Shown here: positions 8,266 to 15,140 of the stretch, one piece after another
Layout of the letters: each line of letters opens with the position of its first letter
How positions within the stretch are numbered: position 1 is the stretch's first letter
Assembly: GCA_002498725.1 (NCBI GenBank)
Contig: DAIJ01000024.1
Span: 1 to 27,680 of the forward strand
From: Euryarchaeota archaeon UBA23
GTDB taxonomy: Archaea; Thermoplasmatota; Poseidoniia; Poseidoniales; Thalassarchaeaceae
Reading direction: 5' to 3'
Length of the DNA stretch: 27,680 nt
Translations under genes and position numbers: made by a program
Notes under the pieces: model-generated
What the model was told of the DNA's origin: nothing
What the model saw: only the letters and a program-made list of their open reading frames with translations
Database searches by the model: none

Positions 8266-9939
8266 TTGTCTGAAGGATCTGAGTCATTAGATGGAGATAC
8301 TTCTACAACAGAGGAATTAGAGAAATTATTGTCTTCAGGAGATCGCTCCTTGATTTTATTATTTGGATCGCAATCTGGCAATTCTGAAGGCCTAGCCGCA
8401 AAAATAGCTAAGCAGGCCAAATCATATGGTTTAGAGGGCGAAGTGCATGATATGGACGGATTTGATTTTAATTCTCTTTCATCCAAGAAAAGGGTGTTGA
8501 TAGTCTGTTCAACTTGGGGCGAAGGGGAAATGCCAGATAATGCAGAAGAATTGTGGCAATTTGCTAATTCTAATTCTGCTAGTAGGCTTGAAGGATTACA
8601 TTTTGCTGTTTGTGCTCTTGGAGATACAGGATACGAATTATTCTGTCAATCAGGCAAGGATTGGGATGGTCGCCTAGAAGCTCTTGGTGCAAAACGTATC
8701 ATCGATAGGCTTGACTGTGATGTTGATTTTGATGAGCCTGCCGCAACTTGGACTCTCGATGCTTTACCTGTACTGGCTGCCGTAGATAGCACTGGTGTAT
8801 TTCATGAAAATATGGTGGAATCAATTAGAAATTATGCTAGTGGTTCTGCTGGTGGAGCGGAAGGTGATGATGGTTTTTCAGTTCCAGAAATAATTTCAGA
8901 ATCCATTCAAGTTGAATTAACTATATTTCGTTACGATCCAGAAGAATGTTCTACAGGACATGATACTTGGGTATGTGCTCTTCCAGGAGATATGAGTTTT
9001 CTAGAAACACTTCGTACAATAAAGAATTCACATGATGGCAGTTTGTCATTTAGAGATGGCTCTTCAGATGACCCCACAACAAGTATATGTGTAAATGGCA
9101 GACTAATTATTCCAGGTTCAATAAGGCTTGATGCTGTTGCTCCAGTTAGAGACGGTAAACTGTCTCTAAGGGTTGATCCCCTTCCTGGATATGAAGTAAT
9201 AAGGGACCTAATAGTAGATTATTGGCCGCTAGAACGTAAGCGTGAATCAACACAACCGTGGATGATTGCTTCCACAAGGGAGGGGGCATCAACACCTCAG
9301 GGTGCAATTGGCATAATGGACCCCGATAAGGCTGCAGCGTTGCATTCGATAACCGACTTCGCAAGTCCTCATCTCATTCACGCCTCATCTGATGCAACCC
9401 CTCATTCTGAGAATTATCTAGGCCCCGCTATACTCTCTACAGTGTGGGCAAGACGTAATGATCCTAGATGTTCACCTTCTTCAATAGAGAGACTAGATAC
9501 AATACTTTCTGGATCTGATGGTATAAAGGCCGAGACAGACTTTGCAAGTATACGTCGACAGAATGGTAATGGTCCTGTGATTGCAGATGCTCTCTTAGAT
9601 GCAAAGACTCATGTTCTTGAGAAAGATGGATTTAATGGACGTCATGGTAAGCATGTTTGGTGGTACACTTGGACTCTGAAAAGTAGTGGGAAAGTGAACG
9701 ACACTGTACTTTATCGGCAGGTCATGGGCCCTATTGGCCTTCTTGGGAATCTTACTTCGGGAGTTACAGCTAGAATGGTAACAGGTTTCACTCGCAATGG
9801 AGGAAATATGATCAATGATATGCTTGCTTTAGTTGCACCTCCAGCGGGTCTTGGAAAAATGCCAAGACAATTCAACTCATCCGTGGATAATTACCACGAG
9901 GTAGTGGCTATTTTCAATGATTTAGATGGAAGGTTTTGA
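8266..9939 (+). CDS. flavodoxin domain fused to cysteine-less SdhB-like (iron-sulfur subunit) domain
   Basis: The 557-residue product starts at TTG 8266, just after an in-frame TAA (8263-8265) and six bases after AGGTG. Residues 28-165 are a flavodoxin domain of the sulfite/P450 reductase type, with FMN loop GSQSGNSE (34-41), STWGEGEMPDNA (82-93) and CALGDTGYELFCQSGK (116-131). Residues 214-330 follow the N-terminal domain of succinate dehydrogenase/fumarate reductase subunit B: FRYDPE (221-226), LRTIKNSHDGSLSFR (249-263), VNGR (276-279), LRVDPLPGYEVIRDLIVD (301-318). All four [2Fe-2S] cysteines are missing. Residues 350-455 match the C-terminal ferredoxin-like part (YLGPAIL 384-390, ERLDTILSGSDGI) without its cluster cysteines. 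A Trp-rich segment of about 100 residues (458-557) ends the protein. FMN binding is likely; iron-sulfur binding is not. Function is unknown. The next gene starts nine bases downstream. Confidence 0.85.
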   Translation: MSEGSESLDGDTSTTEELEKLLSSGDRSLILLFGSQSGNSEGLAAKIAKQAKSYGLEGEVHDMDGFDFNSLSSKKRVLIVCSTWGEGEMPDNAEELWQFANSNSASRLEGLHFAVCALGDTGYELFCQSGKDWDGRLEALGAKRIIDRLDCDVDFDEPAATWTLDALPVLAAVDSTGVFHENMVESIRNYASGSAGGAEGDDGFSVPEIISESIQVELTIFRYDPEECSTGHDTWVCALPGDMSFLETLRTIKNSHDGSLSFRDGSSDDPTTSICVNGRLIIPGSIRLDAVAPVRDGKLSLRVDPLPGYEVIRDLIVDYWPLERKRESTQPWMIASTREGASTPQGAIGIMDPDKAAALHSITDFASPHLIHASSDATPHSENYLGPAILSTVWARRNDPRCSPSSIERLDTILSGSDGIKAETDFASIRRQNGNGPVIADALLDAKTHVLEKDGFNGRHGKHVWWYTWTLKSSGKVNDTVLYRQVMGPIGLLGNLTSGVTARMVTGFTRNGGNMINDMLALVAPPAGLGKMPRQFNSSVDNYHEVVAIFNDLDGRF

Positions 9940-9948
9940 GGAATTATA

Positions 9949-10806
9949 ATGTCTAAATTCGCTTACCATCCTGGTAATGTGGCTCATAGTAGCGCTCCTG
10001 AGGTTGAAGATACTATGCAGTCATTATCTCGTGCTCTTGGCATTAAATTGATACCACTTTCAGGTGCAACAAGTTGCGGCGCTGGAATAGTTCGACAAGC
10101 CAATAAACGTCTACAACTTACTCTCAATGCAAGGACCTTTGCAATGGCTGAGTCAATGGGTCTTGACATACTTACACCTTGTGCAGCAACCGCTGGAAAC
10201 CTGCATGAAGATCTCATGACACTCAGAAGTGATCAGATACTAATGTCAGAGGTAAATGATGTACTCTTAAGGACTTGTAATTTGACTATGACTGGAGAGG
10301 TAAATGTTCACCATTTGATCCATGCTATTGTTGATATCATAGGCATCGAAAAATTAGATGAAAAGGTGGTTAATCCTATTGATTTCAAGATTGCAGGATA
10401 TTATGGGCCAAATATTCAGCAAGATGGCGCTTGTGGAGAAGACGACATTTATGATCCTGATTATCTAGAAAAAATCATCTTATCAGTCGGGGGAACTCCT
10501 GTGAAATGGGATGCTAGAACTCAGAGTGTTGGTACCCCTTCATTATTTTCAGAAGAGCCGACTGTGATGAAGCAGGCTGCCGAGGTTCTATCTGAGGCCA
10601 AATCAGAAGATGCTGAACTAATTGTTAGTGCCTGTAGTCTATCACACGGCGTTCTAGATATTTACCAAGGTAAAGCAGGCCGTAACACTGGTCTTTCAAC
10701 AAATATTCCAGTAATACATCTTTGTGAAATGATTTCTTTTGCCCTCGGTTGTCATAATAATAGATTAGCAATGTTGAGGACAAGAATTACAGTCATTGGT
10801 GACTAA
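9949..10806 (+). CDS. HdrB/SdhE-like CCG-domain protein with lost cluster cysteines
   Basis: This 285-residue protein follows the two-domain CCG architecture of heterodisulfide reductase subunit B, SdhE and the C-terminal half of thiol:fumarate reductase TfrB. Recognisable family landmarks are LNARTFAMAESMGLDILTPC (59-78), AGYYG (149-153), SVGG and SACSLSHGVLD (227-237). Where the family usually has Cys, this protein has PGN (residue 10), SC-G (42-44), CAAT (78-81), YYGP (154), SVG (193-195) and CSLS (229-232). Only C43, C78 and C229 remain at family positions. It is therefore unlikely to bind the usual noncubane [4Fe-4S] clusters. Its ribosome binding site overlaps the upstream stop (TGAGGA), indicating coupling with the flavodoxin-SdhB-like gene. 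It may be a structural partner of that protein; catalysis is unknown. Confidence 0.84.
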   Translation: MSKFAYHPGNVAHSSAPEVEDTMQSLSRALGIKLIPLSGATSCGAGIVRQANKRLQLTLNARTFAMAESMGLDILTPCAATAGNLHEDLMTLRSDQILMSEVNDVLLRTCNLTMTGEVNVHHLIHAIVDIIGIEKLDEKVVNPIDFKIAGYYGPNIQQDGACGEDDIYDPDYLEKIILSVGGTPVKWDARTQSVGTPSLFSEEPTVMKQAAEVLSEAKSEDAELIVSACSLSHGVLDIYQGKAGRNTGLSTNIPVIHLCEMISFALGCHNNRLAMLRTRITVIGD

Positions 10807-10823
10807 TGAATAAATTATTCATT
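10805..10823. terminator. AT-only palindrome spanning two convergent stop codons
   Basis: Nine bases (10805-10813) are the exact reverse complement of 10815-10823, with one base between them. The repeat includes the last bases of the plus-strand stop (10804-10806) and the whole stop of the minus-strand helicase gene (10815-10817). As RNA it would make an AU-only hairpin on either strand. A bidirectional termination or transcript-end role is plausible from position but not proven; AU-only stems are weak. Confidence 0.4.
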
Positions 10824-12578
10824 ATTGCCCGAATTGAATTCTTCCAATCCTTTCTGCCCTTTTGGTCTGAAAGTAGAAGGATGTATTATCGTGCTTTCAG
10901 ATGTTTTTGACTCGTTTTCACTCAAGTCTGTATCAACTATTGAGGGTCGGTGTTTTTCTCTTTCTTGTTTGACAAAATCTTTAGCAGAAATTATCTTATT
11001 AATATCAGTTTTAATTTCAAATGAATTAAGATTTGATAAATCGATATGTATTTTTCTAGGTAATTTCCGCCTTACCTTAGCAACTGCTAGATGCATACTC
11101 TCTTCTCTTCTTTGTGCTGCAGCCAGAGCGCCTTCATCCCTAGTATCCTCCGCAATTAGGACTACCACATCTCCATCTCTTTGCCTACCCGTCCTACCTC
11201 TTCTTTGTATATATCGAATTTCACTCGATACGGGTTCATAAAATATAACTAGATCTGCAGATGGGATATCCAATCCTTCTTCTCCTACACTTGTTGCAAT
11301 CAAGATATTATGGATTCCTTTTCTGAAGTCTTCAATCCTTTCCACCTGTTCTCTTGGAGTTAGGCCTTTTTCAGATCCACGCTTACTTTGCCCAATGAAT
11401 ATTGTCGGTTTAATTCCTTCAAGGCCAGAAATTACCTTCTCTAAAGATGCAACTGTGTCTCTAAAAGTAGCAAAAACAATAATTCTTGCATCAGGATTTT
11501 GACGTATTCTATCACGAATCAATCTCCTGACTGCACTAACTTTAGAATGAGATTCGTCCATAGATGATAGTTTGGATCTAAGGTCCCTAATCCTCTTATC
11601 CCGCAATAAATTTCTAGTACTTTTTTTATTAGCATCTTCACCTAATTCTTTCCTATCTAAAAATTCACGAGATGCTGAAATCCCTTGGCAAAGTAGATGA
11701 TTAATTAGATGATGAAGACTCATTGCTAGTCCAACATTGCTCATCGACGTATATGCATTTCTTTCTCCCCTTTGTATTGCTGTGTTTGCGCGTTCCATTG
11801 CATTGGCTAGTCCTGAATGAGTTATTGGTCCACTCATTACATATCTACCAATTCTTCTCTCTCGATCAACAATATCTTCCTGCCATTTTATTAAAGGCTC
11901 AGCAAGTAATTTTATTTCATCAGGAACTTTGACCCTTAATTCATCAATGTTTAGACTAGCAAGGTATTCTTCAAGCATTGGTTCATTGGACGATCTTAGA
12001 TGTATCCTTTCAATTGCTAATTTTTTACAGATTTGCATAATTTTTTCGATACTTGAACCGGGACTTGCAGTCATCCCTAAAATTAGTGGTCTTTCGGAGT
12101 AATTTAGAAAGAGTTCAGCTACTTGTGCCTCACCTCTGTCTCCAATCGTATGATGTGCCTCGTCAACCACTAATAAACTGCATTTACTAAGATCTAGAAT
12201 ACCGTTTTCAACATCATTTCTTATCACTTTTGGTGTAGATACTACTAATCTACTAGAGCCCCACAGTTTTACTCTCTTTGAGGCAATTATCCCCCCACTC
12301 ATTCCTAATGGTTCAATTCCCTTTTTTCCAAATATTTTTGTTAAATCGTCCTGATGTTGTTTCACAAGCGCAATAGTTGGTGCGATCATCAGTATCCAAC
12401 CCTTTTCCTTACTAAGCGTTTCAGCAATTACCATCCAAGCAATTGCAGATTTACCCGCTCCCGTAGGTAAGACCAACAATGTGGATCCAGATAGCGCTTC
12501 ATCCACTGCTTCAAGTTGATAACCCCTTGCTTCAACCATACTTTGCCCGAGGTACTCGTGCCTTAGGCTATGCTTCAT
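10815..12578 (-). CDS. Hef/FANCM-type superfamily 2 helicase without nuclease domain
   Basis: The 587-residue protein is an SF2 ATP-dependent DNA helicase of the Hef/FANCM group, which remodels branched DNA at stalled forks. Visible motifs are Walker A LPTGAGKS (37-44), APT in motif Ia, DEAH at 139-142, TASPG (170-174), and in the second RecA domain IVFATFRDT, TSVGEEGLDI and QRRGRTGR (about 455-465). The region between the two RecA domains (about 200-350) is helical and charged, matching the inserted domain of Hef. The charged C-terminal tail of about 65 residues shows no ERK-D nuclease motif or helix-hairpin-helix of full-length Hef, so it appears helicase-only. A separately encoded XPF-type nuclease would be expected elsewhere. 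It is convergent with the HdrB-like gene and divergent from the ribosomal operon. Confidence 0.9.
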   Translation of the reverse strand: MKHSLRHEYLGQSMVEARGYQLEAVDEALSGSTLLVLPTGAGKSAIAWMVIAETLSKEKGWILMIAPTIALVKQHQDDLTKIFGKKGIEPLGMSGGIIASKRVKLWGSSRLVVSTPKVIRNDVENGILDLSKCSLLVVDEAHHTIGDRGEAQVAELFLNYSERPLILGMTASPGSSIEKIMQICKKLAIERIHLRSSNEPMLEEYLASLNIDELRVKVPDEIKLLAEPLIKWQEDIVDRERRIGRYVMSGPITHSGLANAMERANTAIQRGERNAYTSMSNVGLAMSLHHLINHLLCQGISASREFLDRKELGEDANKKSTRNLLRDKRIRDLRSKLSSMDESHSKVSAVRRLIRDRIRQNPDARIIVFATFRDTVASLEKVISGLEGIKPTIFIGQSKRGSEKGLTPREQVERIEDFRKGIHNILIATSVGEEGLDIPSADLVIFYEPVSSEIRYIQRRGRTGRQRDGDVVVLIAEDTRDEGALAAAQRREESMHLAVAKVRRKLPRKIHIDLSNLNSFEIKTDINKIISAKDFVKQEREKHRPSIVDTDLSENESKTSESTIIHPSTFRPKGQKGLEEFNSGNNE

Positions 12579-12633
12579 AACACCACAATCAAAAACTCAG
12601 GGTTCTAAATCGTTGCACTTACTATCATACACT

Positions 12634-12657
12634 GTTTCACCCCGTAGGGGTGCAAAC
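12634..12657. repeat. inverted repeat in the helicase/L3 intergenic region
   Basis: A ten-pair stem, GTTTCACCCC (12634-12643) with GGGGTG-c-AAAC (12647-12657), closes on GTA with one bulged base. It lies between the helicase start (12578) and the TATA-like box at 12675, so it is upstream of the proposed leader RNA start. It may belong to the 5' region of the helicase transcript or act as a divergent operator. Confidence 0.4.
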
Positions 12658-12674
12658 TTACCTCACCCGATTCG

Positions 12675-12682
12675 TTCATATA
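12675..12682 (+). promoter_or_regulatory. TATA-like element for the ribosomal operon leader
   Basis: The octamer TTCATATA lies about 20-25 bases before the base of the long inverted repeat at 12699, which is the usual archaeal TATA-to-start spacing. The same octamer stands at 27401-27408 in front of the other structured region. There is no AT-rich box at the proper distance between the T-run (12838-12845) and the L3 start, so the operon must be transcribed from upstream, most simply from here. Confidence 0.45.
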
Positions 12683-12698
12683 GGGTATGGAGGTCGCA

Positions 12699-12816
12699 GG
12701 GCCGCTCACTACGTGAGGTACCAGACACCACAGGGCTCTGTATCATTATCCCAAGATGTAGATTTCCATTCGGAAATCTGCTTCGGTGTCACGGTTCCTC
12801 CCTAACGTGGTGGCCC
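12699..12816 (+). ncRNA. long branched hairpin RNA: ribosomal operon leader or small RNA
   Basis: Nested complementary blocks form one long helix: GGGCC (12699-12703) with GGCCC (12812-12816), CAC (12707-12709) with GTG (12807-12809), GAGG (12715-12718) with CCTC (12797-12800), ACC (12720-12722) with GGT (12793-12795), and GACACC (12724-12729) with GGTGTC (12785-12790). Inside are two arms: ACAG (12730-12733) with CTGT (12738-12741), and a ten-pair stem (12758-12767 with 12772-12781) with loop ATTC. It is not a tRNA, 5S or SRP RNA by the motifs I can check. The position immediately before L3 argues for a leader that controls the r-protein operon; an independent RNA ending at the T-run is the alternative. 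Confidence 0.6.
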
Positions 12817-12825
12817 GGTTCAATT

Positions 12826-12845
12826 CCGCTCTGGCGGTTTTTTTT
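12826..12845 (+). terminator. rpl3: hairpin plus eight-T run before L3 (attenuator candidate)
   Basis: CCGC (12826-12829) pairs with GCGG (12834-12837) across the loop TCTG and is followed directly by eight T (12838-12845). Archaeal RNA polymerase terminates at oligo-T tracts, with or without a hairpin. The run lies 24 bases before the L3 ATG and after the branched hairpin, so transcripts that continue into the operon have to read through it. Confidence 0.55.
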
Positions 12846-12869
12846 CCGGTAAATACAGGAGATAAGCAA

Positions 12870-13946
12870 ATGGCTGACCGACACCGACCACGTAAAGGTA
12901 GCATGGGCTTTAGTCCTCGTAAGAGGGCTGTAAGGCCTTATGGAAGGATTACATCTTGGCCGGAGACAGAATCTTCAGAGATTCGAATACAAGGATTTGC
13001 AGGTTGGAAGGCTGGTATGACTCATGTTATGATGCTCGATACTAATCCTTATTCTACATCAGCTGGTCAAGAAATCCGTAAAGCAGTAACTGTTGTAGAA
13101 GTGCCCCCAATGAAAGTACTTGCGATAAGAGGTTACCATATGACCTCATATGGTATGCAGACAGCAGGAGAGGTTTGGGCAGATTCCGAAGCATCTCCAG
13201 ATGGTCTCATGCCAAGATTTGCCAATCAAACCCGTGGAGAGCGTGATGCTGAAGAAGGACGCAAACCAGCAAAGAGGGCCGGTAGAATACCTACTCGTGA
13301 AAGCGATTCAAATTCAGAGGCCTTTGATGCTCTTCTCTCAGCGGGTCTTTGTGAAGTTAGATTAATTGTATCTACTCAGCCATCCTTGGTCAAGAGTGTA
13401 CCATCCAAAACGCCAGAAATAATGGAAGTAGGGCTTGTAGGAGGCGACACTTCTGAAAAATTGGAATGGGCAAGAGAGAAGCTTGGCGGCGAGGTTGGAA
13501 TAGGCGATGTCTACCAACAAGGCCAGGACCTAGATGTTGTGGGGATTACAAAGGGTAAAGGATTCCAAGGCGTTGTCAAACGTTTTGGTGTTAAATTACT
13601 AAGTCATAAAAACTCCAAGCGCCGAAGAATGATTGGTAATCTTGGAGATTTCGGTACTGGCTATGTTCGCAAGACTGTCAGACAAGCAGGTCAAATGGGG
13701 TATCATCAGAGAACTGAACTTAACAAGCGGATTCTGAGGATTTCACATCCCGAAGAGTCAGATGTAACTCCTGCGGGAGGTTTCTTACACTATGGTGAAG
13801 TTACAAATCCATACATGATAATCCAAGGAAGCCTTCCAGGTCCAGCAAAGCGTCTTCTAAGATTCCGAGATGCAATCCGTCCATCAGGTAAAGGAAATGA
13901 AGTTCAATTGACATATGTTAGTACGTCTAGCAAGCAGGGTGTGTGA
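12870..13946 (+). CDS. rpl3: 50S ribosomal protein L3
   Basis: This is the 358-residue archaeal uL3, an early-assembling 50S protein whose extended loop reaches the peptidyl transferase centre. The N-terminus MADRHRPRKGSMGFSPRKRA is diagnostic of archaeal L3, and the core carries DVVGITKGKGFQGVVKRFG and the loop with RRMIGNLGDFG. The start is ATG 12870 with AGGAGAT at 12857-12863; the frame is open upstream to about 12786, but that part lies in the T-run and leader and has no ribosome binding site. It is the first gene of the ribosomal operon, five bases from the L4 ATG at 13951. Confidence 0.97.
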   Translation: MADRHRPRKGSMGFSPRKRAVRPYGRITSWPETESSEIRIQGFAGWKAGMTHVMMLDTNPYSTSAGQEIRKAVTVVEVPPMKVLAIRGYHMTSYGMQTAGEVWADSEASPDGLMPRFANQTRGERDAEEGRKPAKRAGRIPTRESDSNSEAFDALLSAGLCEVRLIVSTQPSLVKSVPSKTPEIMEVGLVGGDTSEKLEWAREKLGGEVGIGDVYQQGQDLDVVGITKGKGFQGVVKRFGVKLLSHKNSKRRRMIGNLGDFGTGYVRKTVRQAGQMGYHQRTELNKRILRISHPEESDVTPAGGFLHYGEVTNPYMIIQGSLPGPAKRLLRFRDAIRPSGKGNEVQLTYVSTSSKQGV

Positions 13947-13950
13947 TTTT

Positions 13951-14829
13951 ATGAAGACAAAATCATATAATCTAGTCAACAATGTTGAACAAGAGGAAAT
14001 GGATGCCGGTCTTCTTGCTGAATATTTCGTAGTACAAGCAAAAGATGGTAAGACTGTAACCCTGCCTGATGCATTCAGTTCAGAAGTTAGAGAAGATCTA
14101 ATTCGTAGAGCGGTTCTTTCTTCAAGAGCGAATCGCCGTCAATCATATGGTCATCGTGAGCACGATGGTAAAAAAGCACCACAACCAGGTATGAAACATT
14201 CTGTTGAGTGGTGGGGTAAGGGAAGAGGTGTTTCTAGAATTATGCGTAAGGCGGGTCAAAGAACAGCGGCTCAGAACCCTCACACAAGAGGTGGTAGACG
14301 TGCTCATGGCCCAATGGTTGCTAAAGATTGGTCCCAGAAACTAAATCGCAAGGCGAAATCAATTGCTAGAGATTCAGCGATAGCTGCTACAGCAGATGCC
14401 TCAATGGTGGCATCTAGGGGCCACAAGTTCAATGATAGTCTACGATTCCCTATAGTGATTGATGGATATGTCGAATCCAGAGATGATGGAGATGAGAAAT
14501 ACAACGTGGAAGCAATACCTCAACAGTACTCAACTCGTAAATTCATAGCCATGATGGATGGTTTAGGTCTAGGAGAAGACTTAGTCCGTGCACGTGAAGG
14601 AAAGAAAATACGTGCTGGCAAAGGTACAATGAGGGGGCGTAAGTATCGAACTCCAAAGAGCGTACTTTTGGTTGTCGCTAGTAGAGATGGTCTAGCAAAA
14701 GCAGCCAGAAATGTGCCCGGAGTGGATGTTGTTGCCGCGAAGGATCTTTGCGCTGAGGACCTGGCTCCAGGAGGAGACGCAGGTCGCCTTACTGTTTGGA
14801 CTAAAGATGCAATAGGAGCATTGGAGTGA
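13951..14829 (+). CDS. rpl4: 50S ribosomal protein L4
   Basis: This is the 292-residue archaeal uL4, which lines the nascent peptide tunnel. The family region is evident in RRQSYGHREHDGKKAPQPG, the loop WWGKGRGVSRI, and RTAAQNPHTRGGRRAHGP, followed by the C-terminal Rossmann-like half ending in VDVVAAKDLCAEDLAPGGDAGRLTVWTKDAI. The start was placed at ATG 13951, four bases after the L3 stop; the frame extends upstream into L3 without a better signal. In bacteria L4 represses its own operon by attenuation, which is relevant to the leader at 12699-12845, although no such role is shown here. Confidence 0.96.
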   Translation: MKTKSYNLVNNVEQEEMDAGLLAEYFVVQAKDGKTVTLPDAFSSEVREDLIRRAVLSSRANRRQSYGHREHDGKKAPQPGMKHSVEWWGKGRGVSRIMRKAGQRTAAQNPHTRGGRRAHGPMVAKDWSQKLNRKAKSIARDSAIAATADASMVASRGHKFNDSLRFPIVIDGYVESRDDGDEKYNVEAIPQQYSTRKFIAMMDGLGLGEDLVRAREGKKIRAGKGTMRGRKYRTPKSVLLVVASRDGLAKAARNVPGVDVVAAKDLCAEDLAPGGDAGRLTVWTKDAIGALE

Positions 14830-14834
14830 TTTAC

Positions 14835-15128
14835 ATGAATGGCGATCCCTACAGTGTTATATTGATGCCTTGGATTACTGAAAAGACATTGGATGCCCGT
14901 CGAGTAGCCGATGATGATGGAAACTACAAAGAAAATAACAATAGAATTGAATTCATAGTTCGCCGTGAGGCAACAAAGGCTCAGATTAAGTCAGCAGTTG
15001 AGGAACTATTTGACGTTCAAGTTGCTAAAGTAAATACTAAGATTACCATTACTGGTAAACATGCTTCAGTACGTCTTGCAGAAGGATATGATGCCGAAGA
15101 AGCAGCACTCAAATTAGGAGCATTTTGA
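14835..15128 (+). CDS. rpl23: 50S ribosomal protein L23
   Basis: This uL23 of 97 residues sits at the tunnel exit, where SRP and Sec components dock. PYSVILMPWITEKTLD at the N-terminus and RREATKAQIKSAVEELFDVQVAKVNT in the middle are family signatures. ATG 14835 is preferred because GGAGTGAT at 14823-14830 is well placed; an in-frame GTG at 14826 overlaps the L4 stop and is a weaker alternative. The protein has a short insert (VADDDGNYKENNNR) between the first strand and helix compared with the usual ~85-residue archaeal form. Confidence 0.95.
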   Translation: MNGDPYSVILMPWITEKTLDARRVADDDGNYKENNNRIEFIVRREATKAQIKSAVEELFDVQVAKVNTKITITGKHASVRLAEGYDAEEAALKLGAF

Positions 15129-15140
15129 TGAGGTGATTTT

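Noticed and set aside
8266..10806. pseudogenes, because of lost iron-sulfur cysteines
   Set aside because: Both frames are intact, close to family length, well framed by ribosome binding sites and keep non-cysteine family residues, which suggests selection rather than decay.
10825..11241. 138-codon open frame on the plus strand
   Set aside because: It is antisense to the C-terminal part of the Hef-type helicase and has no recognisable protein features.
12699..12816. 5S rRNA (size about 118 and paired ends)
   Set aside because: The conserved 5S loop sequences around CCGAAC and GAAGUUAAGC are absent and the branching pattern differs.
12799..12840. tRNA 3' half suggested by GGTTCAATTCC at 12818-12828
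   Set aside because: Only three of five T-stem pairs form, no matching 5' acceptor (CCGCCAG) or D-arm lies upstream, and the bases after it form the CCGC/GCGG hairpin with the T-run.
12613..12852. 79-codon open frame in front of L3
   Set aside because: It covers the inverted repeats, leader hairpin and T-run, has no ribosome binding site and shows no protein family.
12786..12869. longer N-terminus for L3
   Set aside because: The extra codons lie in the leader and T-run; family sequence and the AGGAGAT site both point to ATG 12870.
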